From an uncultured Agathobacter sp. (lineage in GTDB: Bacteria > Bacillota > Clostridia > Lachnospirales > Lachnospiraceae): DNA of 64,000 nucleotides. Positions 9,662 through 17,218 of the stretch are shown in pieces. Location: NCBI GenBank assembly GCA_934316545.1, contig CAKRDT010000001.1, positions 1 to 64,000 on the forward strand. The letters are read 5' to 3'. A model generated the notes under the pieces. That model did no database searches and was not told where the DNA came from. It saw only the letters and a list, made by a program, of their open reading frames with translations. The translations under genes and the position numbers were made by a program. The first letter of the stretch is position 1. Every line of letters starts with the position of its first letter.

Positions 9662-10369
9662 TTACTCACTTGTAAGTCCGCCAAATCTTCGGTCACGTTT
9701 ATTATACGCTTCAATAGCTAATTCCAATTCCTTTTTATGAAAATCCGGCCACGGAACATCCGTAAAATAAAATTCACTGTATGCAAGCTGCCACAAAAGA
9801 TAGTTCGACAGTCTCTGCTCTCCGCTTGTGCGGATCAGCAGATCCGGGTCCGGAAGGTCTCTTGTATCCAGATAAGAGGAAAACACTTCCTCATTAATAT
9901 CCTCCGTTTCAAGTTTTCCGGCCTTTGCATCCAAAACCATATGGCGTACTGCGCGAAGCATCTCATCCCGGCTTCCGTAATTGATCGCAATCGTAAGGTT
10001 TAATCCCGTGTTCCCGGCCGATACCGTCTCAAGGTCACGGATTCTCTGCTGAAACGCATCCGAGAGCCGCGTGATCTCACCGATTACGCGCACGCGCATA
10101 TTGTTCTTATCGGCAGTCTTAATACAAGTTTTAAGATAGCTCTCCAAAAGCTTCATAAGCGCATCCACTTCATTTTGCGGACGGTTCCAGTTTTCTGTAG
10201 AAAACGCATAAAGCGTCAGATACTTAATTCCCAGTTCATCTGCCGCACGGCATACTGTTTCCACATTCTTTGCTCCAACAGTATGTCCATAGTTACGTGG
10301 CATACCTTTACTCTTAGCCCATCTTCCGTTTCCATCCAGAATAATTGCTACATGTTTTGGAATCTTCAT
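9662..10369 (-). CDS. uppS: undecaprenyl diphosphate synthase (cis-prenyltransferase)
   Basis: UppS makes the C55 lipid carrier used for peptidoglycan and other wall polymers. The N-terminus carries HVAIILDGNGRWAK with the catalytic Asp, and the C-terminus carries the family features DLLIRTSGEQRLSNYLLWQ and FTDVPWPDF. The ATG start has GAGGTG upstream; an open TTG 12 bases earlier overlaps that site and was rejected. The product is 235 residues. A hairpin with an imperfect T-tract lies between frr and this gene. Confidence 0.97.
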   Translation of the reverse strand: MKIPKHVAIILDGNGRWAKSKGMPRNYGHTVGAKNVETVCRAADELGIKYLTLYAFSTENWNRPQNEVDALMKLLESYLKTCIKTADKNNMRVRVIGEITRLSDAFQQRIRDLETVSAGNTGLNLTIAINYGSRDEMLRAVRHMVLDAKAGKLETEDINEEVFSSYLDTRDLPDPDLLIRTSGEQRLSNYLLWQLAYSEFYFTDVPWPDFHKKELELAIEAYNKRDRRFGGLTSE

Positions 10370-10380
10370 ATTGCACCTCA

Positions 10381-10416
10381 AAATTTAAAGGGACATGTGC
10401 CCATGGCAATGCCCCC
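10381..10416 (-). terminator. possible attenuator hairpin between frr and uppS
   Basis: On the minus strand GGGGCAT-TGCC, a three-base loop and GGCA-C-ATGTCCC can fold into an 11-pair stem with one bulged C and one G-U pair. TTTAAATTTT follows, and then the uppS ribosome binding site. The T-tract is interrupted, so termination would be partial at most. Confidence 0.4.
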
Positions 10417-10427
10417 TCAATGTCTTT

Positions 10428-10982
10428 CTAAACCGTAAGAATTTCCTTAGACTTAGCATCGACTGCCTTGTCAACTTTTGCTACATACTCATCCGTAAGT
10501 TTCTGAACAGTATCTTCGAGATCTTTTACTTCATCCTCCGAGAGATCCTCTTCCTTACCGACTTTCTTTAAGTGATCGATGGCATCTCTTCGAATATTAC
10601 GGACTGCAACCTTGGCATTCTCACCCTTCTTTTTGATATCCTTGGCCAGTTCCTTACGTCTCTCCTCTGTGAGTTCAGGGAATACAAGACGAATCACTTT
10701 ACCATCATTCGTTGGATTGATACCAAGATCGGAGCACATGATTGCTTTCTCGATCTCCTTAACCATAGAAGCCTCCCACGGCTGAATCTGAATCATACGT
10801 GGTTCCGGAACGCTTACGTTGGCAACGCTCTGAATCGGTGAAGGTGTTCCGTAATAATCTACACGAAGCTTATCTAATACATGCGGGTTGGCACGTCCTG
10901 CACGAATTCCTGCAAATTCCTCTTCAAGATTGGCAAGAGACTTTCCCATCTTCTCCTCAAATACTGCTAATCTGCTATCCAT
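10428..10982 (-). CDS. frr: ribosome recycling factor
   Basis: RRF splits the post-termination ribosome together with EF-G. The family is recognised by GIRAGRANPHVLDK, the central VSVPEPRMIQIQPWE and the C-terminal SEDEVKDLEDTVQKLTDEY helix. The length of 184 residues is exact for the family. AGGAGG precedes the ATG. It lies 11 bp after pyrH, the usual neighbour. Confidence 0.98.
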   Translation of the reverse strand: MDSRLAVFEEKMGKSLANLEEEFAGIRAGRANPHVLDKLRVDYYGTPSPIQSVANVSVPEPRMIQIQPWEASMVKEIEKAIMCSDLGINPTNDGKVIRLVFPELTEERRKELAKDIKKKGENAKVAVRNIRRDAIDHLKKVGKEEDLSEDEVKDLEDTVQKLTDEYVAKVDKAVDAKSKEILTV

Positions 10983-10993
10983 AAATATTCCTC

Positions 10994-11692
10994 CTAGTCT
11001 ACCGTAACCTTTGTTCCGCTAAATTTTCCACTGATTGCATTCACAATGCTGTTTTCTTCATTCAGACTGAATACATACATCGGAACCTTGTTCTCCATAC
11101 ACATGACAGAAGCAGTAAGGTCTACGACTGCTAATTTCTTATCAATGACTTCCTGAATGGAAATCTCATCATATTTCTTTGCATTTGCATTGGTCTTCGG
11201 ATCACTATCGTAGACACCATCGATTGCCTTAGCCAAATAGATTCCATCCGCTTCAATCTCAATTGCACGAAGAACCGTAGCGGTATCGGTTGAGAAATAT
11301 GGATGACCTGTTCCACCTGCAAAAAAAACAACCATATCATGGGCAAAATACTTGTTTGCACGATCCTTGGAAAACAGCTTTGTCATCGAGCCACACTCAA
11401 ATGGTGTTAATACCGCCGTCTTCATACCTACCGAACGGAAAATTTCCGAAACATAAATACAGTTCATAACCGTTGCGAGCATACCGATCTGGTCAGCTTT
11501 CGTGCGATCGATCGTCTCACTGGTGCGTCCTCTCCAAAAATTGCCGCCACCAATTACGATTCCGACCTGTACGCCGGCATCTACCAGTTCTTTTACCTGC
11601 CTGGCTACGACCGTAACCGTCGGTTCATCAAATCCATGATGCTTGTCCCCTGCCAACGCTTCTCCACTGAGCTTTAACAAAATACGTTTCAT
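10994..11692 (-). CDS. pyrH: UMP kinase
   Basis: PyrH phosphorylates UMP to UDP for nucleotide and wall-precursor synthesis and belongs to the amino-acid-kinase fold. The phosphate-binding start RILLKLSGEALAG, the glycine loop VIGGGNFWRGR, and DGVYDSDPKTN with VVDLTASVMCMEN are all present. The product is 232 residues. It sits between the bactofilin gene and frr, whereas in B. subtilis it directly follows tsf. Confidence 0.97.
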   Translation of the reverse strand: MKRILLKLSGEALAGDKHHGFDEPTVTVVARQVKELVDAGVQVGIVIGGGNFWRGRTSETIDRTKADQIGMLATVMNCIYVSEIFRSVGMKTAVLTPFECGSMTKLFSKDRANKYFAHDMVVFFAGGTGHPYFSTDTATVLRAIEIEADGIYLAKAIDGVYDSDPKTNANAKKYDEISIQEVIDKKLAVVDLTASVMCMENKVPMYVFSLNEENSIVNAISGKFSGTKVTVD

Positions 11693-11718
11693 ATTTTTAC
11701 CTCGTTATCTTTAATGTC

Positions 11719-12531
11719 CTATCTTCCATCAAAAAGACCCTGTACATCAATATCTGCATAGCACTGAGAACAGAATCCCTCAATGACTGCTCCGTTATTG
11801 ATCTGTACAGAACGTGACTTAATGTTTCCCATGATTACTGCGGAGGTGTCCACAACAACCGGTCCCTGCACATCAATATCACCCTTGACTGCGCCGGCGA
11901 TAACTGCAGACGCAGCGGAAATATTGCCGATAATCACAGAACCGGAACCAATCTTAACGGTTCCTGAGCTCACGACCTCACCTTCAATCTTGGCAACGTC
12001 AGCGAAAAATTCAGATGCATTGCTGTTTCCGTTGATAGTTCCGGTTACAACAAGCTTACCATTACATGACACATTGCCATTGATGGTTCCCTGAATATCA
12101 AAAGATCCATCCGATGCAATATCACCGGTCAGTGTCGTTCCTGCTGTAATTACAGATGTCTCATCCGACACAACTCCTGTGCGAACCGGAGCAACCGGCT
12201 TTGTGTCCATAACTGGTGTTGTATTTGAAATTGTCATATCACTCATTACTTTCTTATCCTCCTGTACTAGCGCTTTCATTTCAGGCTGTGAAGCCACGTT
12301 CTTCACCGGTGGTAATTCCTGCTCAAGAGGTTTTACGTCTTCCGGAGCACTCTTAACCTGTTCTAAGAGTCCATCTAATTTTGACAGTTCCGTCTTTACA
12401 TCTACGTCCTCTCCTAAGGTGTTAACTACCAGATCTTCCGTCTTCTCCTCTTTTGCCTGCGCATCCGATCCAGGCATCATTTCATTGACAGCCTGAGAAA
12501 AATCCTCTTTGAAATCTTTAAATAATCCCAT
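11719..12531 (-). CDS. bactofilin-family polymer-forming protein
   Basis: Bactofilins form cytosolic or membrane-associated filaments that place wall enzymes or shape cells. Residues from about 125 to the end are the parallel beta-helix domain: repeated short strands of the type GTINGNVSCNGKLVVTG, ending DIDVQGLFDGR. The first 120 residues are acidic and low in complexity, probably a disordered tail. The product is 270 residues. It follows a deacetylase-like wall protein gene by 21 bp. That context suggests a wall-related scaffold, but the exact role is inferred. Confidence 0.85.
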   Translation of the reverse strand: MGLFKDFKEDFSQAVNEMMPGSDAQAKEEKTEDLVVNTLGEDVDVKTELSKLDGLLEQVKSAPEDVKPLEQELPPVKNVASQPEMKALVQEDKKVMSDMTISNTTPVMDTKPVAPVRTGVVSDETSVITAGTTLTGDIASDGSFDIQGTINGNVSCNGKLVVTGTINGNSNASEFFADVAKIEGEVVSSGTVKIGSGSVIIGNISAASAVIAGAVKGDIDVQGPVVVDTSAVIMGNIKSRSVQINNGAVIEGFCSQCYADIDVQGLFDGR

Positions 12532-12552
12532 TGTTTCTCCTCCATTTTATAT

Positions 12553-13512
12553 TTATTCAACACTTTCTGCCTTAATATATTGAATAATTTTTGTATTTTC
12601 ATCAATCGGCAGAATCTTCGCATCCATTTTTTCTAACGCCTCAATCAGAGGACCTAATGCCTCTACCGTTGTTGACTTATCTTCTCCGTCGTGCAAAAGC
12701 ACAACCGATGTCTTATAATTTACGATACCATCCGTCACATTGGTTACAATATCATCAACCGTACTGTCACCCGATGTGTCACCGGCGGAAACGTTCCAAT
12801 CAAAATACGACACCTTCTTTTCATTCAGCACATGAACAAATTCTGCCATATTTACATTGCTGATCTGATTGCTGCTCCCTCCCGGAAAACGATAATATAA
12901 ACTATCTATACCTGTCACTTTTTTCAGATACCCGGAAATCTTATTGTAATCCTTCTCAAAAGCTTCTGTCGATGCGTAAATCGTACTATACTGGTTTGAA
13001 AAAGAATGCATTCCCAAAGTATGCCCCTCATTCACAATGCGCTTATATATGGTTTTCGCTTCATCCGATTTATCTCCGGACACAAAAAAAGTAGCTTTCA
13101 CATGATACTGCTTCAGGGCATCCAGGATTGCACCTGTATTCTCCCCCGGAACCGAATCAAACGTCAAATATACTTTATGTTCATCTGCAGCCTCTGCCAT
13201 ATTATCCGCCGTGTCAATTCCGGTCTCAACCTGATCGTACCGGCTGACATTCTGTTGCGTCTCCTGGTAATCCGCCGGCTGCGACTCCGTCTGTACCGTT
13301 TCCGACAGGGATTTTATTGATTCCGTTTTCGAAGAAGCAAGTGTATTTACTTTACAATTTAAGCGGACAACAGCCACTGAAAGAATGACAATTGCCATAA
13401 GTGATACGATCATCCAGACAGAAATTGTAAGAATGATGGCACTCTTCATTCGGTTTATTCGATTCCTTCGTTGACGTTGCTGCTCAATCATTGCGGTATC
13501 ATTTGTATTCAT
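12553..13512 (-). CDS. membrane-anchored polysaccharide-deacetylase-like protein with altered metal site
   Basis: A cytoplasmic N-terminus, a membrane segment (about 24-48) and a Ser/Thr/Gln-rich linker lead to a NodB-type domain from about residue 108. Active members remove acetyl groups from peptidoglycan or related polymers. Three motifs are intact: YRFPGGSS, DWNVSAGD and LLHDGE. The first motif reads TFDSVPG instead of TFDDGP, and the second reads HSFSN instead of HSxSH. Two of the three usual metal ligands (Asp, His) are therefore replaced by Ser and Asn. Activity is doubtful or changed. The gene has its own sigma-A promoter and begins the transcript that includes the bactofilin. Confidence 0.85.
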   Translation of the reverse strand: MNTNDTAMIEQQRQRRNRINRMKSAIILTISVWMIVSLMAIVILSVAVVRLNCKVNTLASSKTESIKSLSETVQTESQPADYQETQQNVSRYDQVETGIDTADNMAEAADEHKVYLTFDSVPGENTGAILDALKQYHVKATFFVSGDKSDEAKTIYKRIVNEGHTLGMHSFSNQYSTIYASTEAFEKDYNKISGYLKKVTGIDSLYYRFPGGSSNQISNVNMAEFVHVLNEKKVSYFDWNVSAGDTSGDSTVDDIVTNVTDGIVNYKTSVVLLHDGEDKSTTVEALGPLIEALEKMDAKILPIDENTKIIQYIKAESVE

Positions 13513-13542
13513 TACGTTCCTCCGCGAGAAATATCCTTTTCT

Positions 13543-13570
13543 ATTTTAACATATTTTTAACGCTTGTAAA
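13543..13570 (-). promoter_or_regulatory. sigma-A promoter of the deacetylase-bactofilin-pyrH transcript
   Basis: On the minus strand TTTACA (13565-13570) and TAAAAT (13543-13548) are separated by 16 bases. A GGAGG ribosome binding site and the ATG follow. The tsf terminator lies just upstream, so this promoter should start a new unit. Confidence 0.7.
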
Positions 13571-13587
13571 GAATTTTAATAGTCATT

Positions 13588-13629
13588 TCCAAGAAAAAAG
13601 CTCCGGAAGCAAAACACTTCCAGAGCTTT
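13588..13629 (-). terminator. intrinsic terminator after tsf
   Basis: On the minus strand AAAGCTCTGGAAG, a 7-base loop and CTTCCGGAGCTTT form a 13-pair stem with one G-U or mismatch pair, continuing into a TTTTTTC tract. It lies 18 bp after the tsf stop. Confidence 0.9.
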
Positions 13630-13647
13630 CAACATTCAATTCACAAA

Positions 13648-14730
13648 TTAGCCTTTGATCTGAGCAGCAACTTCTGCGGCAAAATCTTCCTGCTTCTTTT
13701 CCATACCTTCACCAACTTCAAAACGAATCATCTTAGTGATTGTCAGATCCTTAGAAACAGACTCAAGATACTTAGCTACGGACTGCTTGCCATCTTCAGC
13801 CTTAACATATGTCTGATCAAGAAGGCAGATTTCCTTCAACTGCTTAGAAACACGGCCATCTACAAGACCGCCAAACATCTTCTCGGCAGTGATAGATGCC
13901 TTGTCTGCCATAGCAAGCTCTGCAAGCTGTGCCTTTGCAGCATCAGAAAGGAAATTCCATACATAGTTCATATTGCTCTTATGCTCATTGAACTGTGCGA
14001 TATCATCATCACTCCAAACCTTCTCATTGATAGCCTTATCCAATAACTTGTTTAAAATAGGCTTTGGAAGAGTGGTTGCATCATTTAATGCACTGTCAAT
14101 CGTAATCTCTTTGATTTTTGCAAGTTCCTCATCAGAGATATCATTTCTGCTGATATACTGTGGATTCATTGCAGCAACCTGCATAGCAATATTGGTAAGA
14201 GCTTCTTTTGCTGCATCATCAGAAGCACCGTTTGCAGCGATAATAACACCAATTCTTCCGCCACCGTGGATATAAGATGTAACAATATCGCCTGTCACCT
14301 TTGCGAATCTGCGGACAGATAACTTCTCACCGATTGTTGCTGTCTTCTCAACAAGCAGATCATTCAGTCCATTTGTTGCAAGAAGAGCTTCGATATCTTC
14401 ACCGTTTGCTCCGCCATTTAAATCTGAAGCAAGTGCTGTATCAGCAACTGTCTGAACAAATTCCTGGAAAGTTTCATTTTTAGCAACGAAATCTGTCTCC
14501 GAGTTAACTTCAGCTACAACTGCAACGTTTCCGTTTACTGCAACTCTTGCAATACCTTCCGCTGCGATTCTGCTCTGTTTCTTTTCCATCTTAGCAGCAC
14601 CGCTTTTCTTCAAAACATCAACAGCGGCATCCATATCTCCGTTTGTCTCTGTTAAAGCTTTCTTACAATCCATCATACCTGCGCCTGTCATCTCACGCAG
14701 TTCCTTAACCATAGCAGCAGTAATTGCCAT
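13648..14730 (-). CDS. tsf: translation elongation factor Ts (long form)
   Basis: EF-Ts is the nucleotide exchange factor of EF-Tu. The N-terminal UBA-like domain (AAMVKELREMTGAGMMDCKKAL), the core motif EVNSETDFVAKN and the C-terminal IRFEVGEGMEKK are clear. The start MAITAAMVK has GGAGG upstream; an open TTG 15 bases earlier was rejected. At 360 residues it is about 70 longer than the E. coli (283) or B. subtilis (293) proteins. The extra stretch lies in the second half, roughly between residues 210 and 275, before EKMFGGLVDGRV. Confidence 0.97.
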   Translation of the reverse strand: MAITAAMVKELREMTGAGMMDCKKALTETNGDMDAAVDVLKKSGAAKMEKKQSRIAAEGIARVAVNGNVAVVAEVNSETDFVAKNETFQEFVQTVADTALASDLNGGANGEDIEALLATNGLNDLLVEKTATIGEKLSVRRFAKVTGDIVTSYIHGGGRIGVIIAANGASDDAAKEALTNIAMQVAAMNPQYISRNDISDEELAKIKEITIDSALNDATTLPKPILNKLLDKAINEKVWSDDDIAQFNEHKSNMNYVWNFLSDAAKAQLAELAMADKASITAEKMFGGLVDGRVSKQLKEICLLDQTYVKAEDGKQSVAKYLESVSKDLTITKMIRFEVGEGMEKKQEDFAAEVAAQIKG

Positions 14731-14767
14731 CTTTTTTTCCTCCAATTCTCGAATGATTATGCAAAAA

Positions 14768-15496
14768 TTATTCTTCTACTGTCTCCTCAGCAGCCTCTGT
14801 GGCAACTTCCTCAGTTCCCTGCTTTGCCTCGATAACAGCATCAGCCATTTTAGAAACGATAAGCTTTACAGCTCTGATTGCATCATCATTACCCGGGATT
14901 ACATAATCTAACTCATCCGGATCACAGTTTGTATCAGCGATACCGATCAGAGTAATTCCAAGCGACTGTGCCTCCTGAATACAAATTCTTTCCTTCTTAG
15001 GATCTACTACGAAGATTGCATCCGGGATTCTCTTCATATCCTTGATTCCACCAAGGTTCTTCTCTAACTTATCCCACTCCTTCTTTAATGCGATAACTTC
15101 CTTCTTAGGAAGAACATCGAATGTTCCATCCTGAGACATTGTCTCGATCTCTTTAAGACGGGCAATACGACTCTGGATCGTTCTGAAGTTTGTGAGCATT
15201 CCACCTAACCATCTCTCGTTTACATAGTACATTCCGCAACGCTCTGCCTCAGTCTTGATTGCATCCTGAGCCTGCTTCTTTGTACCTACGAAAAGAATTG
15301 TTCCGCCCTGAGCAGCGATATCAGAGATTGCATCATATGCCTCATCAACCTTTCCTACAGACTTCTGTAAGTCGATGATGTAGATACCGTTACGCTCTGT
15401 GTAGATGTACGGAGCCATCTTAGGGTTCCATCTTCTTGTCTGATGTCCGAAGTGAACACCTGCTTCAAGTAACTGTTTCATTGAAATTACGCTCAT
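14768..15496 (-). CDS. rpsB: 30S ribosomal protein S2
   Basis: S2 is a small-subunit protein needed for S1 binding and translation initiation. The N-terminal [19 protein letters not shown] and the central [14 protein letters not shown] are family hallmarks. The start MSVISMKQ has GGAGG 8 bases upstream and gives 242 residues; the open frame up to 15529 belongs to the leader. The C-terminal tail is acidic (Glu/Ala-rich). A structured leader and a dedicated sigma-A promoter precede it. Confidence 0.98.
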   Translation of the reverse strand: MSVISMKQLLEAGVHFGHQTRRWNPKMAPYIYTERNGIYIIDLQKSVGKVDEAYDAISDIAAQGGTILFVGTKKQAQDAIKTEAERCGMYYVNERWLGGMLTNFRTIQSRIARLKEIETMSQDGTFDVLPKKEVIALKKEWDKLEKNLGGIKDMKRIPDAIFVVDPKKERICIQEAQSLGITLIGIADTNCDPDELDYVIPGNDDAIRAVKLIVSKMADAVIEAKQGTEEVATEAAEETVEE

Positions 15497-15526
15497 TTTA
15501 CTTACCTCCATTTGGTTGTTTTCTTC

Positions 15527-15591
15527 CATGTACTTCCAATCAGTTTACCACCGGAAAGCGCAAGATCCGGCACCGGAAACCTCCGTACATG
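15527..15591 (-). promoter_or_regulatory. structured 5' leader of rpsB (candidate autoregulatory RNA)
   Basis: In the minus-strand transcript a perfect outer stem CATGTAC/GTACATG encloses about 50 nt with GC-rich inner repeats (CCGGTGCCGG; CCGGA ... TCCGG). It lies between the promoter and the ribosome binding site. Ribosomal protein leaders often bind their own protein, so this could mediate S2 feedback. That is inference from position and fold only. Confidence 0.45.
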
Positions 15592-15602
15592 TGATTGATT
15601 AA

Positions 15603-15638
15603 ATTAAAAGCCTTTGGAATTATATCATACCAAAGGCT
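15603..15638 (-). terminator. terminator of the fla/che cluster, overlapping the rpsB promoter
   Basis: On the minus strand AGCCTTTGG, a 12-base loop and CCAAAGGCT give a perfect 9-pair stem followed by TTTAATTT. It lies about 20 bp after the last gene of the flagellar cluster. The loop contains the TATAAT of the rpsB promoter. Confidence 0.8.
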
Positions 15639-15647
15639 CATTTGCAA
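15619..15647 (-). promoter_or_regulatory. sigma-A promoter of rpsB-tsf, nested in a terminator
   Basis: TTGCAA (15642-15647) and a perfect TATAAT (15619-15624) are separated by 17 bases on the minus strand. The -10 box lies in the loop of the terminator hairpin, so transcripts starting here would lack the left half of the stem and could not form it. Confidence 0.75.
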
Positions 15648-15657
15648 CCACTTTTCC

Positions 15658-16215
15658 TTATTTTGTAATAAATACTTTTGCGATTTCCTCCTGCGTCATT
15701 CCGCGTTGTAAGGTATAGGTTCCAACCCGGATCTGATCATCGTACCCTCGTTGCTGCATATATTTACGAAACGTCTCCGCATCCTCCACCAGCCCCAGTT
15801 CCTGAAGATTTTCAGCAATCTGCCGGCAAACCTCACCTTTTTGAATCGTTACGCTTATTTCTTCGGAATCCACTTTCGTTTCTTCTTCATTCTTTCTGTC
15901 CGATTTATTTTTCGAATCTGAATTTTTCTTATTTTCAGGCTTCTTCTGAGTGTCCTGCTCCGCATCTTTTGGGGCAGTATTTTCCGTAGCTTTTTGCGTA
16001 TCCATTTCTGTGTGTTCCACTGCTTCTGCCTGTTGTGTATCCGTCTCCGTATCAACGCTCTGCGTCTGTGACGTAATCATCCCCAATTCCGAAGCCCGTT
16101 CCATGACGGCAGCATCATCCATCGTTTTGTTTTGCGTATGAAAAGCAACCATCAGAATCAATGATGCAAAAAGAATACCAAGTCCACACCCTCTCAGATA
16201 ATATTTAAATTTCAA
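15658..16215 (-). CDS. membrane-anchored protein with MltG/YceG N-terminal-like domain
   Basis: This 185-residue protein has an N-terminal membrane anchor (about 8-27) and a long polar, Lys/Glu/Asp/Thr-rich linker (about 45-120). The C-terminal domain of about 65 residues runs from SVTIQKGEVCRQIAENL to GMTQEEIAKVF. That domain resembles the LysM-like part of MltG endolytic transglycosylases. The catalytic transglycosylase domain is absent, so it probably binds the wall or a partner rather than cutting. It overlaps the preceding gene by 11 bp and is the last gene of the fla/che cluster. Function in motility or wall passage is a guess. Confidence 0.7.
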   Translation of the reverse strand: MKFKYYLRGCGLGILFASLILMVAFHTQNKTMDDAAVMERASELGMITSQTQSVDTETDTQQAEAVEHTEMDTQKATENTAPKDAEQDTQKKPENKKNSDSKNKSDRKNEEETKVDSEEISVTIQKGEVCRQIAENLQELGLVEDAETFRKYMQQRGYDDQIRVGTYTLQRGMTQEEIAKVFITK

Positions 16216-16885
16216 TTGCTTCTTCTCCCTTGAACAATCCTATTACAAGTTGCACTTCGCCAAGTCCAAGGCCAAGTTCTCTGGCAATCTCCACATCCGA
16301 AAATCCACGTTGATGCATCAAAAGGATACGTTCATTATGATTAATCTGATCCTGCGCATCCTTCGCCGGCTCAAGTGAAGCCCGAATCACTTCGCCCTCA
16401 TCAATCGGGACTGTAGCATCCACTTTCTGCTGTACTTCGTTTGCTGCTATCGAAAGATTTTCAAGCACCTCGTTCTCCGTATTTTTCACCTGTTCGGAAA
16501 ACTGTTGCAGCTGTGCCGCCAGATCCGTAAGTTCCGTGTGCTTATCATTCAACATGCTGTACAGAAAAAGTATTTCATTATGCGTTTTATTCATGGATTC
16601 AAGAACGGTATTGGAATACTCATCGATCGCCATGATTTTCTCATTGGTTTCCTTTTCCAGTTCACGTTTTGTTATATCCGTCTTTTCCTCAACTGTGTCC
16701 GAAATCGCATCTTCAACCTGATCATTTGCATTTTTCAATTGCTTGTCCACAATGATCTTAAGTTCTTTTTCACTCAGCCTCGTAATGTTTTCAATATCTT
16801 TGGGAGAAAGCTTCTCCTGCACAAAAAAGCTCGCAAGCAAAAAAACAATTCCCACTATAATTAAAGTAATTTCAACCACTGTCAT
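16205..16885 (-). CDS. DUF6115 protein, positional and architectural counterpart of SwrB
   Basis: The 226-residue product has an N-terminal membrane segment (about 3-22) and a long predicted coiled coil (about 30-160). A C-terminal helix-turn-helix-like end reads NERILLMHQRGFSDVEIAREL, then LGLGLGEVQLVI. B. subtilis SwrB (YlxL), an activator of flagellar export assembly, has the same plan and sits at the same place, between sigD and rpsB. I infer a SwrB-like role; sequence identity could not be measured. It is translated in overlap with the next gene. Confidence 0.65.
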   Translation of the reverse strand: MTVVEITLIIVGIVFLLASFFVQEKLSPKDIENITRLSEKELKIIVDKQLKNANDQVEDAISDTVEEKTDITKRELEKETNEKIMAIDEYSNTVLESMNKTHNEILFLYSMLNDKHTELTDLAAQLQQFSEQVKNTENEVLENLSIAANEVQQKVDATVPIDEGEVIRASLEPAKDAQDQINHNERILLMHQRGFSDVEIARELGLGLGEVQLVIGLFKGEEAIEI

Positions 16886-16894
16886 GATTCTTCC

Positions 16895-17206
16895 TCAAAT
16901 CTTGATATCAAATCCGCTTTGATCGCTTTTTCGGATTACACGTCCCTTGTCCGGTTCACGTTTTTTTCGCTTCGAAGAAGCTGCATGGTATTGTCCATTC
17001 CCCTTTTCTTTTGCATCTGCGTCATTTTTCGTCTTGTCACTATTCTGCGATTGAGTAACCTGATGACTCAGCACATCTTCCCTCTGATCAACCCGAAGCT
17101 GAATATTCTGCTGATCAACAAGAGGTTTTGCTTCTTCTTGAAGTTTATACATTTCAACATCATTTGTCCGTTGAATCATCGCCATATTAATTGAACCTAT
17201 TGCCAT
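16895..17206 (-). CDS. small hypothetical protein of the sigma-28 region
   Basis: I do not recognise this family. The 103-residue product has an N-terminal amphipathic start (MAIGSINMAMIQRTNDVEMY), a glutamine-rich middle and a strongly basic, disordered-looking C-terminal half (SSKRKKREPDKGR). There is no membrane segment or signal peptide. It lies 12 bp after sigma-28 and 9 bp before the SwrB-like gene, so it is co-transcribed with them. GGGTGAG precedes the ATG. Confidence 0.6.
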   Translation of the reverse strand: MAIGSINMAMIQRTNDVEMYKLQEEAKPLVDQQNIQLRVDQREDVLSHQVTQSQNSDKTKNDADAKEKGNGQYHAASSKRKKREPDKGRVIRKSDQSGFDIKI

Positions 17207-17218
17207 ATGTTTCTCACC

